Of a stretch of 64,000 nt of DNA, positions 56,528-64,000 are shown piece after piece. The translations under genes and the position numbers were made by a program. Origin of the DNA: Mycolicibacterium cosmeticum. Its GTDB lineage: Bacteria; Actinomycetota; Actinomycetes; Mycobacteriales; Mycobacteriaceae. Each line of letters opens with the position of its first letter. The stretch's first letter is position 1. The notes below the pieces were generated by a model. The model was not told the origin of the DNA. It saw nothing but the letters and a program-made list of their open reading frames with translations, and did no database searches. Where the stretch lies: the NCBI GenBank assembly GCA_016197365.1, contig JACPVS010000029.1, positions 1 through 64,000 of the forward strand. The letters run 5' to 3'.

Positions 56528-57190
56528 ATGTTGAAGCGTTTTGCCACAGTTGCCGCCTGCATGGCGCTGCCGCTCGCGACGGCGCCGCTCGCACTGGCCG
56601 ACCCGCCGGTCGACGACGTCGGCCCCCCGCCGGACAACGGCATCGTCGCCTCTGCCGAGCCCGGCATCGTGACCACCCCGGATGGCTGGGTGCTGAACGT
56701 GGTCGCCAAGGACGAGACCCAGCTGCCGGTGGCACCCCTGACCACCGCGGTGTCCTCTCGCGAATACCTCGTGGGCGGCACCTTCACCGGCACCGTGACC
56801 GGCTCGGGCAAGACCACCCTCAAGGGCGGCACGCTGGAGGCCGGCTACCAGATCGGATGCGGTATCGAGCTCGGCCAGGTCCGCCTGATCGGTTCCGCCG
56901 GTATCAGCACCTCCGGCTCCTCCCTCGCCGGTGGCCTCATCCCCACCGGTGTCTCCTTCCCCTTGTCCGGCACCATCGAGATCCACGCCAAGCCCGGCAC
57001 GGTCTCCAACGTCGCCGTCAACAAGAAGGAATACAAGGCGGCACCGGTGCGCGTGACCATCAAAGACACGCACATCAAGGTCGACGGTTGCGTGGGACAG
57101 TCGTTCCTGCGGTCGTACGCCACCTTGACGAGCGCCACCGAGGACACCGATGACATCGTGGCCTACTACGGCGTGACGAAGGCCGTCTGA
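56528..57190 (+). CDS. MspA-family porin (copy 2)
   Basis: 220 aa from ATG 56528 (GGAAGAG upstream; an earlier ATG at 56504 lacks such a site). Signal peptide ends near ALADPP. Core motifs match copy 1: TPDGWVLNVVAKDETQLPV, LTTAVSSREYLVGGTFTG, YQIGCGIELG and CVGQSFLRSYATLTSATEDTD. The two differ most in the central loop (copy 1 NPGASFSPGIKIPFTNDAS; copy 2 SAGISTSGSSLAGG), which borders the pore constriction and may give a different selectivity. Probably one transcript with copy 1 and the proline-rich gene. Confidence 0.92.
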   Translation: MLKRFATVAACMALPLATAPLALADPPVDDVGPPPDNGIVASAEPGIVTTPDGWVLNVVAKDETQLPVAPLTTAVSSREYLVGGTFTGTVTGSGKTTLKGGTLEAGYQIGCGIELGQVRLIGSAGISTSGSSLAGGLIPTGVSFPLSGTIEIHAKPGTVSNVAVNKKEYKAAPVRVTIKDTHIKVDGCVGQSFLRSYATLTSATEDTDDIVAYYGVTKAV

Positions 57191-57197
57191 CATCGAC

Positions 57198-57890
57198 ATG
57201 GTCTCTACACCAGATCGCTCAGCGCACACCCGGTACGCGGTGGCATCGGCAGCTGGTCTAGTCGCATTCGCAGCGGCGGTCGCCTTCCCGGCGGCCGCCG
57301 TTGCGGAGCCTCTGCCACCGGTCCCCGCCCCGGCCCCCGTGGATCCCGGTCCACCTCCCCCGCCCGCTCCGAACGTGCCGGTCATCGGCGCGCCGCTCGG
57401 ACCGAGTGGGTTCAATGTGTTGGCGCAGAACGGAGTTTCGGCCGCTGTTCCCGGCGGCCTCGGCGCTCCGGCGGTGGACGGCCTGGACCGCACCACCGTT
57501 CTGGGTCAGCTCGCAGCACCGGCTGCGCCCGGCGCCGGCCCCGGCGTGGTGCCGAACCTCAATCCGTTCAACAACGCCTATGGCTTGCCGCAGTGTGAAG
57601 TTCCTTCGGCTCCCGGTAAGTGCGAGCAGTTCGACGTCGCACCCGGCGAGGAGCACGCCGATGTGAGCCGCCGGGAGTGGCTGGGCCGGTACATCGACCT
57701 GTACCGCGACGGCAGGCTCCGGGGCGGACTGCTCGGTCAATTGCCTCAGCAACAGCTCGGAGAACCGTTGCCGGGCACCGCACCCGCGCCGGGGACCAAC
57801 ATCCCGCCCGGACTGGCCCAGTACCTGCCCGACCCGGCTGCGCCGCCGGCCGGCGCTCCTCCGGCTCCGGTGCCACCACCGCCGGGCTGA
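57198..57890 (+). CDS. Exported proline-rich protein after the porins
   Basis: 230 aa. Signal peptide (VASAAGLVAFAAAVAFPAA) then a Pro/Ala-rich chain (PPVPAPAPVDPGPPPPPAPN), a central structured part (QCEVPSAPGKCEQFD with two Cys, DVSRREWLGRYIDLYRDGRL) and a second Pro-rich tail. Unknown function; the 7-bp spacing to porin copy 2 indicates cotranscription, and a wall-spanning or porin-assisting role is possible. A hairpin terminator follows. Confidence 0.75.
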   Translation: MVSTPDRSAHTRYAVASAAGLVAFAAAVAFPAAAVAEPLPPVPAPAPVDPGPPPPPAPNVPVIGAPLGPSGFNVLAQNGVSAAVPGGLGAPAVDGLDRTTVLGQLAAPAAPGAGPGVVPNLNPFNNAYGLPQCEVPSAPGKCEQFDVAPGEEHADVSRREWLGRYIDLYRDGRLRGGLLGQLPQQQLGEPLPGTAPAPGTNIPPGLAQYLPDPAAPPAGAPPAPVPPPPG

Positions 57891-58303
57891 CAATCAATCG
57901 CCAGATCCTCGGCGCGAAAGAGGCTGTATCCCAATGGGTTTCAATCCAGCGGGATACGGTCTCTTTGTCGTTTGGAGCTTCAGCGGCATTTCGTGACCGA
58001 AATGCGATGTCTTGCTTTCGATATCTGTCCGCGGCCGGCGGAAGCCTTTGACCATCGTCATCTTTCGTCGTTACCACTTGCATCCCACCTCCCCGCACCT
58101 CCGCCGAGGCCCGAAATGCACTGCTGTTTTAAAGGTTTCGGTGAACATTTGGAGAACTCCCCCAAGCCATTCCGAACGAATCGCTGGTAGACGGCTCGCT
58201 GTTTCAATCACACCCGATTTAAAAGCCTTGGTAGGTAGTGCATTAGAGAATGCTGAGGTATTTTCTGGCTGTCAAACTTACCCAGACCCCGGGAGTTTCT
58301 GCC
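57891..58303. other. 413-bp intergenic region after the porin operon
   Basis: Contains the porin-operon terminator (57920-57963) and then A+T-richer DNA leading to the repeat-protein gene, with GGGAG at 58291-58295 before GTG 58304. Short readings here have no ribosome-binding site or family resemblance and are not counted as genes. Confidence 0.5.
57920..57963 (+). terminator. Terminator-like hairpin after the MspA/proline-rich operon
   Basis: GAGGCTGTATCCC (57920-57932) pairs with GGGATACGGTCTC (57951-57963), 13 bp with two G-U pairs and an 18-nt loop, followed by TTT. Confidence 0.55.
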
Positions 58304-59629
58304 GTGAATAAGCCCGCTTCGCTGACGGCTGGTGTGTGCTCGCTGTGCATCACCGCGTCACTGATTGTCGCCCCGCCGCACGCTGCGGCTGCAGCACCAG
58401 CGCCCGTAGCTCCGCACCGCACCGTGTCGGTGGTGGACCAGCCGTATGAGCTGACGGCGTCGATCGACCAGTTGCTCGCCGTCGCCGGCCTGCCGCTGAA
58501 CAACCTCAACACGACGATCAACACAGTCGGTCAGCTCCTGGTGTTCGTCAAGGGGCTGAACCTGGCTATGGGTCACATCTACACGGGCGCCTGGGGCGCT
58601 GTTCCAGCAGACCTGCTGCAGGCGTGGACCGATGAGCAGACGGCGATCCGAAATGTCATCGCTCTGCCCGCCAAGCTCATCGCCTACGACCTCTCCGTCA
58701 TCGGTGGCGCATTCGGTGCCACGGCGACTGCCGCCACCGCAGCCACCTCCAGCAGCGCTGTCGCGGCTGCGGGCGCAGGGGCGACCGTCGCAGGGCTTGC
58801 CTCGGTCCTTTCCCTGCCGCTGCAGAACTTCAACACGGCGGTGAACACGGTGGGTCAGCTCCTCGTGTTCGTCAAGGGCCTCAACTCGGCGCTGGGCCAT
58901 CTTTACACCGGCGCCTGGGCCTCGATCCCGACTGATCTGGCGCAGGCCTTCTCCGACGAGGTGAAGGCCATCAAGAACGTCTTCGCCTTGCCGGGCAAGC
59001 TTGTTGCCTACGATCTGGCCGTCATCAGGGGGGCGGTAGGCGCCACGGCGACCTCGGCCGCCGCGACGCCCGTCTCGAGCTCGCGCGTCCAGACGCTGGC
59101 ATTGACCGCAGGTCCCTCCACTCCGGGCAGCACGGCCAAGACGGCCGAGGAGACCTCGAAGTCCGGCGCGGAGACCAAGGATCCGAGCGAGACCAAAGAC
59201 ACCACCGACACCAGGGACACCACCGAGGTCAAGGACACGACCACCGAGGTGAAGGATCCGGCCGAGGTCAAGGACTCCACCACCGAGGTGAAGGACACCA
59301 CCGAGGTCAAGGATCCGACCGAGGTGAAGGACACCACCGAGGTCAAGAACCCGACCGAGGTCAAGGACACCACCGGCACCAAGGACGCGACCGAGACCAA
59401 GGACACCACCACCGAGGTCAAGGACACCAAGGATTCGGAAACCGGCAAGCAGAGCACCGGCAAGAAGAGCTCGTACGGCAAGCACGCCCGCCAGGACGAC
59501 GCCGATTCGACCCCGTCGGCCTCCACCGGCAAGAAGGCCTCGACCGGCGGCAAGCACCGCAAGCCCGAAGGCGGCAGCTCCGACGGTTCGTCCGCTTCGT
59601 CGGCCGGAGAGCACAGCTCCGCTGCGTAA
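58304..59629 (+). CDS. Exported repeat protein with Lys/Asp/Thr repeat tail
   Basis: 441 aa from GTG 58304. Signal peptide (LTAGVCSLCITASLIV), then two ~72-residue repeats (about 60-132 and 168-242) sharing NTVGQLLVFVKGLN, (Y)TGAW and KL(I/V)AYDL. After a linker comes a run of about 14 KDTTEV-like hexapeptides (about 286-378), then a Lys/Ser/His-rich basic tail (TGKKASTGGKHRKPEG). Unknown function; the basic tail and exported repeats would suit a cell-wall or host-glycan-binding adhesin. A strong terminator follows. Confidence 0.8.
   Translation: MNKPASLTAGVCSLCITASLIVAPPHAAAAAPAPVAPHRTVSVVDQPYELTASIDQLLAVAGLPLNNLNTTINTVGQLLVFVKGLNLAMGHIYTGAWGAVPADLLQAWTDEQTAIRNVIALPAKLIAYDLSVIGGAFGATATAATAATSSSAVAAAGAGATVAGLASVLSLPLQNFNTAVNTVGQLLVFVKGLNSALGHLYTGAWASIPTDLAQAFSDEVKAIKNVFALPGKLVAYDLAVIRGAVGATATSAAATPVSSSRVQTLALTAGPSTPGSTAKTAEETSKSGAETKDPSETKDTTDTRDTTEVKDTTTEVKDPAEVKDSTTEVKDTTEVKDPTEVKDTTEVKNPTEVKDTTGTKDATETKDTTTEVKDTKDSETGKQSTGKKSSYGKHARQDDADSTPSASTGKKASTGGKHRKPEGGSSDGSSASSAGEHSSAA
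59160..59440. repeat. Degenerate 18/21-bp tandem repeats encoding the KDTTEV tail
   Basis: Repeated units around GAGGTCAAGGACACCACC, varied by substitutions and 3-nt insertions, always in frame. Slippage would change the repeat number. Confidence 0.75.
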
Positions 59630-59647
59630 TCCGCACACTGCATGACG

Positions 59648-59683
59648 CGAGGCCCCCGGCAGCACTGCCGGGGGCCTCGTTTT
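59648..59683 (+). terminator. Intrinsic terminator after the repeat-protein gene
   Basis: A perfect 14-bp stem (59648-59661 with 59666-59679, core GGCCCCCGGC) and a 4-nt loop, followed by TTTT. The clearest intrinsic terminator in the window. Confidence 0.88.
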
Positions 59684-59789
59684 GTGTTCGGTCGGCGCCC
59701 TTCGTTCCGAAAGGAAGCATTCAGTTTCGAGGCGTACAGTCGGAAGCGTTCATTACATCAGCTAAGTAAAATGCGAGAGGGGTCTTCTG

Positions 59790-60704
59790 ATGGCACGCGT
59801 AGAGGGCGATACCTGGGATCTGGCGTCCAGCGTCGGTGCCACCGCGACCATGGTGGCGGCCGCCCGAGCAATCGCCTCGGCCGCGCCGGATCCGGTGATC
59901 AACGATCAGTTCGCCGCCCCGTTGGTGCGCGCGGTGGGCGTCGACTTCTTCACCAAGCTCGTCGACGGCGAACTCACCGAAGCGGACCTCGGTGACGATC
60001 CGTCGATGAACATCGTCCGGTTCGCCAACGGCATGGCCGCGCGCACGCGGTTCTTCGACGAGTTCTTCGATCAGGCAGTCGCATCCGGCGTCCGGCAGGC
60101 AGTGATCCTCGCCTCCGGACTGGACGCGCGCGCCTACCGCCTGGACTGGCCCGCAGGCACCGTCGTGTACGAGATCGACCAGCCCGAGGTCATCGAGTTC
60201 AAGACCCGGACGCTGACCGACCTGGGTGCGCAGCCGACCACGGAACGCCGCACGGTGGCCGTCGACCTGCGTGACGACTGGGTGTCGGCGCTGCTGTCCG
60301 CGGGCTTCGACCCGGCCGCACCGACCGCCTGGATCGCCGAGGGTCTGTTCGGCTACCTGCCGTCAGAGGCCCAGGACCGACTGCTGGAGCTGATCACCGA
60401 GAACAGCGCCCCGGGCAGTTGGGTGGCCGCGGAGGCGGTGCCGAGCACCGGTGACGTCGACATGGACGAGGTGCGGGAGCGCATGCAGTCGGTGACCGAC
60501 AAATGGTCCGAGCACGGATTCGACCTGGACTTCAGTGAACTCGTCTACATCGGCGACCGCACCGATGCCGCCACCCACCTGGACAGCCTCGGCTGGAAGA
60601 CCTCGGCGGTGCCCACCAACGAACTGTTGACCCGCCATGGCCTGCCCGGCCTCGACGACGACGCCCAGTTCGGGCAGCCGCACTACATCACCGCGGTCAA
60701 GTGA
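59790..60704 (+). CDS. SAM-dependent methyltransferase, mycobacterial LCMT-type (copy 1)
   Basis: 304 aa. GAGAGGGG precedes the ATG. Family signatures: GDTWDLASSVGATATMVAAA at the start, MAARTRFFDEFF, QAVILASGLDARAYRLDWP (SAM site), VYEIDQPEVI and WIAEGLFGYLP. This is the large mycobacterial family related to leucine carboxyl methyltransferases (Rv0725c-Rv0731c type). Substrates are mostly unknown. First of four tandem copies between the repeat-protein terminator and sppA, matching the cluster between sppA and secY in M. tuberculosis. Confidence 0.92.
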   Translation: MARVEGDTWDLASSVGATATMVAAARAIASAAPDPVINDQFAAPLVRAVGVDFFTKLVDGELTEADLGDDPSMNIVRFANGMAARTRFFDEFFDQAVASGVRQAVILASGLDARAYRLDWPAGTVVYEIDQPEVIEFKTRTLTDLGAQPTTERRTVAVDLRDDWVSALLSAGFDPAAPTAWIAEGLFGYLPSEAQDRLLELITENSAPGSWVAAEAVPSTGDVDMDEVRERMQSVTDKWSEHGFDLDFSELVYIGDRTDAATHLDSLGWKTSAVPTNELLTRHGLPGLDDDAQFGQPHYITAVK

Positions 60705-61606
60705 TGGCGCGGTCCGACACGGACAGCTGGGACCTGGCCTCCAGCGTGGGAGCGACCGCCACGATGGTGGCCGCGGCCCGCGCCCTGGCCACTGCCGAGT
60801 CCGACGCGATCATCAACGACCCGTACGCGGCCGACCTGGTGCGTGCGGTGGGCATGGATTTCTTCACCCGCCTGGTCGACGGCGACGTCGAGGTGCCGAA
60901 CGATGAGGCCGCGGGCGGTATCCGGTTGATCACCGACACGATGGCCGTGCGGACGCGCTTCTTCGACGACTTTTTTGTCACCGCCGGCGACACCGCCATC
61001 CGGCAGGCCGTCATTCTGGCGTCCGGCCTGGACACCCGGCCCTACCGGTTGGCCTGGCCGGCGGGCACCGTCGTCTACGAGATCGACCAGCCCGAGGTCA
61101 TCGCGTTCAAGAGTCAGTCGATGGCGGCACTCGGTGCGTCGCCCTCGGCCGAACGCCGCACCGTCGCGATCGACCTGCGTGAGGATTGGCCTACGGCGTT
61201 GCGCCAGGCCGGATTCGACGCGTCGGCCCCGTCGGCGTGGAGCGCCGAGGGCCTGCTCATGTACCTGCCGCCCGAGGCCCAGGATCGGCTCTTCGACGAG
61301 ATCACCGCGTTGTCCGCACCGGGCAGCCGCCTCGCCACCGAGTACCACGGCGGCGACTTCGGCCAGTCGCTGGGCGAACGCGCCAAGGAGATGGTCGGGC
61401 AGTGGGGCACCCAGGGTTTCGACGTCGACCTGTCCGAACTGTTTTACAAGGGCGAACGCAACGACGTCGTCGATTACCTGACCGCGCGCGGTTGGCAGGT
61501 GCACAGCCGCAACCGCAGTGACGTGTTCGCCGACTACGGGCGGCAGTTCCCCGAACTGGCCAACCCACTGCGGCACTCCGTATCCATCACCGCAATTCGT
61601 GACTGA
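60704..61606 (+). CDS. SAM-dependent methyltransferase (copy 2)
   Basis: 300 aa. It begins MARSDTDSWDLASSVGATAT and keeps VRTRFFDDFF, QAVILASGLDTRPYRLAWP, YEIDQPEVI and WSAEGLLMYLP. The start overlaps the copy 1 stop (GTGATG), so the two are coupled; GTG 60701 is also in frame. The Arg-Ala usually seen in ..TRAYRL.. is Arg-Pro here. Same family as its neighbours. Confidence 0.92.
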   Translation: MARSDTDSWDLASSVGATATMVAAARALATAESDAIINDPYAADLVRAVGMDFFTRLVDGDVEVPNDEAAGGIRLITDTMAVRTRFFDDFFVTAGDTAIRQAVILASGLDTRPYRLAWPAGTVVYEIDQPEVIAFKSQSMAALGASPSAERRTVAIDLREDWPTALRQAGFDASAPSAWSAEGLLMYLPPEAQDRLFDEITALSAPGSRLATEYHGGDFGQSLGERAKEMVGQWGTQGFDVDLSELFYKGERNDVVDYLTARGWQVHSRNRSDVFADYGRQFPELANPLRHSVSITAIRD

Positions 61607-61616
61607 AGGACATTGC

Positions 61617-62534
61617 ATGGCTTCCAACACCACAGCGCGCTCCGACGGCGACACCTGGGATCTCGCCTCCAGCGTGGGCGCCACCGCCACCGCGGTGGCC
61701 GCCGCGCGCGCCATCGCATCCCAGGGCCCCGCACCCCTGCTGGCTGATCCCCTGGCCGAGCCGCTGGTGCGCGCCGTCGGGCTCGAGGCGTTCGTCAAAC
61801 TGGTCGACGACGATCTGCCGGCCACGGCCGAACCGGTGTTCACCCGCCGGCACATGCGCGAGCAGATGGCGGTTCGGACCAGATTCTTCGACAACTTCTT
61901 CACCGGCGCCACCGCGGCGGGTATCCGCCAGGCGGTGATCCTGGCCTCCGGGCTGGACACCCGCGCCTACCGATTGGACTGGCCGGCCGGCACCGTGGTG
62001 TTCGAGATCGACCAACCCGAGGTCATCGACTTCAAGACCAGCACACTGACCAACCTCGGTGCGGAACCGACGGCGGACCGCCGGACCGTGAGCATCGACT
62101 TGCGCGAGGACTGGCCCACGGCGTTGCGCGACAACGGATTCGACCCCACCCTGCCCACCGCCTGGATCGCCGAGGGGCTGCTGGTGTATCTGCCGCCCGA
62201 GGCCCAGGATCGCCTGTTCGACAGCATCACCGCATTGTCCGCGCCGGGCAGCCGGCTGGCGACCGAGGAGATGGACATGACGTCGCTGCCCGAGGACTGG
62301 GCCGACAAGCTCACCGAGCGATCACAGCGGGCCGGGACCGGAATCAACCTCGCCGAGCTGTTCTACATCGGGGAGCGGACGTCGGCTGCCACCTATCTGC
62401 GGCAGCACGGCTGGCATACCTCCGTGCTCAAGAGTGATGATGCTTTCGCCGCCAACGGATTCGAGCAACCCGATGACGAATGGCGGACATTCGGCGGAGA
62501 CTCTGGGTACCTGTCGGCAACTCTGGGAGAGTGA
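61617..62534 (+). CDS. SAM-dependent methyltransferase (copy 3)
   Basis: 305 aa from ATG 61617 (AAGGA upstream). It begins ASNTTARSDGDTWDLASSVG and carries QAVILASGLDTRAYRLDWP, FEIDQPEVI and WIAEGLLVYLP; the C-terminal region EEMDMTSLPEDWADKL differs from the other copies and probably shapes the substrate pocket. It lies 10 bp after copy 2. An in-frame reading from 61518 inside copy 2 is rejected. Confidence 0.92.
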   Translation: MASNTTARSDGDTWDLASSVGATATAVAAARAIASQGPAPLLADPLAEPLVRAVGLEAFVKLVDDDLPATAEPVFTRRHMREQMAVRTRFFDNFFTGATAAGIRQAVILASGLDTRAYRLDWPAGTVVFEIDQPEVIDFKTSTLTNLGAEPTADRRTVSIDLREDWPTALRDNGFDPTLPTAWIAEGLLVYLPPEAQDRLFDSITALSAPGSRLATEEMDMTSLPEDWADKLTERSQRAGTGINLAELFYIGERTSAATYLRQHGWHTSVLKSDDAFAANGFEQPDDEWRTFGGDSGYLSATLGE

Positions 62535-62536
62535 CA

Positions 62537-63451
62537 ATGGTTCGCACAGAAGGCGATTCCTGGGACGTGGCATCCAGCGTGGGAGCCACCGCGACGCTGG
62601 TGGCGGCCGGGCGCGCCATCGCCAGCACCGAGCCACACGGCCTGATCGACGATCCCTACGCGGCGCCACTGGTCCGTGCCGTCGGCATCGACTTCTTCAC
62701 CAAGATGATCGACGGTGAATTCGACCTGACCGACATCGCGCCCGAAGCCGCCAAACGGGCGCGCGCCAACATCGACGAGATGGCCGTGCGGACGAAATTC
62801 TTCGACGAGTACCTGCTCGCCGCTACGGCCACGGGCATCCGCCAGGTGGTCATCCTGGCTTCGGGCCTGGATTCGCGCGCCTACCGACTGTCCTGGCCGG
62901 CGGGCACGGTGGTCTATGAGATCGATCAGCCCGATGTCATCGACTTCAAGACCAGCACACTGGCCGGCATCGGCGCGGAACCGACGACCGAGCGTCGCAC
63001 CGTATCGATCGATCTGCGCGAGGACTGGCCCACCGCATTGCAGAAGGCGGGTTTCGACCCCGACGCACCGGCCGCCTGGCTCGCCGAGGGTCTGCTGATC
63101 TATCTTCCCGCGGAAGCCCAGGACCGCCTGTTCGACGTCATCGACGGGCTCAGCGCGCCGGGCAGCACCGTGGCCACCGAGTTCGTGCCCGGCTTACGGA
63201 ACTTCGATCCCGCCGCGGTGCGCGAGGAAGCCGTGAGCATGAAGGCGCTCGGCCTCGACCTGGATATGTCGTCGCTGGTCTACCCGGGCGAAAGGCATTC
63301 GGCCGCGGACTATCTGGGCGCCAGAGGCTGGGAGATGACGGGCGAACCACGCGCCGAACTCTTCGCCCGCTACGGACTGCCGTTACCCGAATTCGTCGTG
63401 GACAACCCGATGGCCGAGATCATCTACATCAGCGGCACTCAGAAGCGGTAG
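62537..63451 (+). CDS. SAM-dependent methyltransferase (copy 4)
   Basis: 304 aa from ATG 62537, two bp after the copy 3 stop; GGGAGAGTG lies upstream. Signatures MVRTEGDSWDVASSVGAT, QVVILASGLDSRAYRLSWP, YEIDQPDVI and WLAEGLLIYLP. The last gene of the array; its stop lies 13 bp inside the convergent sppA gene. As for the others, substrate unknown. Confidence 0.92.
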   Translation: MVRTEGDSWDVASSVGATATLVAAGRAIASTEPHGLIDDPYAAPLVRAVGIDFFTKMIDGEFDLTDIAPEAAKRARANIDEMAVRTKFFDEYLLAATATGIRQVVILASGLDSRAYRLSWPAGTVVYEIDQPDVIDFKTSTLAGIGAEPTTERRTVSIDLREDWPTALQKAGFDPDAPAAWLAEGLLIYLPAEAQDRLFDVIDGLSAPGSTVATEFVPGLRNFDPAAVREEAVSMKALGLDLDMSSLVYPGERHSAADYLGARGWEMTGEPRAELFARYGLPLPEFVVDNPMAEIIYISGTQKR

Positions 63452-64000
63452 TCCCCCAGCCACAGCGCGGTCACCCCGGTGACCGCGCTCTGCGCCTGGT
63501 CCAACGCTCCGACCACCGAGCGGCCCAGCAACGCGCCGAGCGCCTGGGGCACGGACGCCGCGACGGGTTGCGATGAGGCCTTGGGCCGCAACACATCCAG
63601 CAGCGACGATCCCGGGTAACCGACCAGCCTGGCGGCGGCGTCGGGCTGCAGACCGGCCAGCACCTTGGCCCGGGCGATCGCGGTGCGCAGTCCGCCGAGT
63701 TCGTCGACGAGGCCACGATCCTTCGCGTCGGCGCCCGTCCATACCCGGCCGCGGGCCACCGCGTCGACATCCTCGACGGCGAGCTTGCGACCGTCGGCGA
63801 CCCGCTGCACGAAATCGGTGTAGAAGAGATCGGCCTCGGCCTCGACGTGGGCGTGCTGTTCCTCGGTGAACGGCGCGTTGACCGACCAGGCGTCGGCATT
63901 GGCGTTGGTGCGCACCGAATCCGTGCCCACCCCGAGCCGGTCCTTGAGCTCACGGGCCACCAACTTGCCGGTGACCACGCCGATCGAGCCGGTGATGGTT
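63439..64000 (-). CDS. sppA: Signal peptide peptidase SppA (protease IV), C-terminal part, cut by window edge
   Basis: At least 186 codons; the 5' part lies beyond the right edge. The visible chain begins TITGSIGVVTGKLVARELKD, the segment just after the Ser/Lys catalytic dyad region in SppA, and continues with VNAPFTEEQHAHVEAEADLFYTDFVQRVADGRKL, GRVWTGADAKDRGLVDELGG, typical of the S49 C-terminal half. SppA degrades remnant signal peptides in the membrane. Position next to the methyltransferase array agrees with Rv0724. It overlaps copy 4 of the methyltransferases convergently by 13 bp. Confidence 0.93.
   Translation of the reverse strand, partial: TITGSIGVVTGKLVARELKDRLGVGTDSVRTNANADAWSVNAPFTEEQHAHVEAEADLFYTDFVQRVADGRKLAVEDVDAVARGRVWTGADAKDRGLVDELGGLRTAIARAKVLAGLQPDAAARLVGYPGSSLLDVLRPKASSQPVAASVPQALGALLGRSVVGALDQAQSAVTGVTALWLGDYRF

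Noticed and set aside
55730..57496. Long minus-strand reading (588 codons) opposite the MspA porins
   Set aside because: It is antisense to two clear MspA genes and part of the proline-rich gene, has a compositionally biased translation (Gly/Ala/Asp/Arg) and no family resemblance. High-GC DNA gives such open frames by codon structure.
57972..58311. Short plus-strand readings between the porin operon and the repeat-protein gene
   Set aside because: No ribosome-binding site, no membrane or signal features, and codon use unlike neighbours. Treated as intergenic.

Overview
The window is chromosomal DNA of a mycobacterium, most likely a rapidly growing Mycolicibacterium-type species. The evidence is high G+C, a minimal ESX-4 type VII secretion locus, MspA porins, F420-dependent (LLM) oxidoreductases, tandem cutinases, sigL/rslA, and the mycobacterial ribosomal/rpoA and secY-adk-map blocks. 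No tRNA, rRNA, CRISPR array or insertion sequence was found. Both edges cut a gene: an aldehyde dehydrogenase on the left and a signal peptide peptidase (SppA) on the right.

Layout. 0-1.6 kb: start of an aldehyde dehydrogenase gene and its GAF-domain regulator. 1.8-11.3 kb: ESX-4, with esxT, esxU, an Rv3446c-like gene and eccC4 on the minus strand, eccD4-mycP4 on the plus strand, and eccB4 on the minus strand. 11.35-20.6 kb: an accessory cassette between eccB4 and the cutinases that I do not recognise as a described system. Its left arm holds a polyprenyl diphosphate synthase homologue and a helical/Ig-like protein. Its right arm is a tightly coupled operon of three unrecognised proteins, a class III adenylate cyclase/ATPase and a large phytoene-desaturase-like FAD oxidoreductase. 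The two arms appear to fire from one shared, back-to-back -10 element. 20.6-25.5 kb: a CGNR-type regulator, an EamA exporter, four tandem cutinases and one small membrane protein. Each cutinase start lies 6-7 nt after a TANNNT box, as expected for leaderless mRNAs.

25.5-30.2 kb: truA-rplQ-rpoA-rpsD-rpsK-rpsM-rpmJ-infA on the minus strand, with a 20-bp hairpin over the truA start. 30.4-35.4 kb: a two-component pair (response regulator fused to a thioredoxin-reductase-like flavoprotein, plus a cNMP-binding histidine kinase) and two LLM oxidoreductases. 35.5-45.5 kb: a secreted glycoside hydrolase with a PAT-repeat tail, OsmC, the valine catabolic operon mmsA-acyl-CoA dehydrogenase-mmsB, a HAD hydrolase, a NarL/GAF-kinase pair and a MarR regulator. 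45.5-50 kb: a minus-strand biosynthetic operon (ThDP enzyme, SRPBCC protein, KASIII-like enzyme, aminotransferase) that runs toward marR. It starts from a sequence matching the SigL promoter (TGAACC-N16-CGTGTC), just downstream of sigL-rslA, whose own promoter is of the same type. 51.4-54 kb: map, adk, secY. 54.2-59.6 kb: exported proteins, two MspA porins, a proline-rich protein and a repeat-rich surface protein. 59.8-63.5 kb: four tandem SAM-dependent methyltransferases, then sppA.

The two most interesting regions are the 11.35-20.6 kb cassette and the SigL-linked 45.5-50 kb operon. Functional statements for both are inference from domain content and gene coupling.
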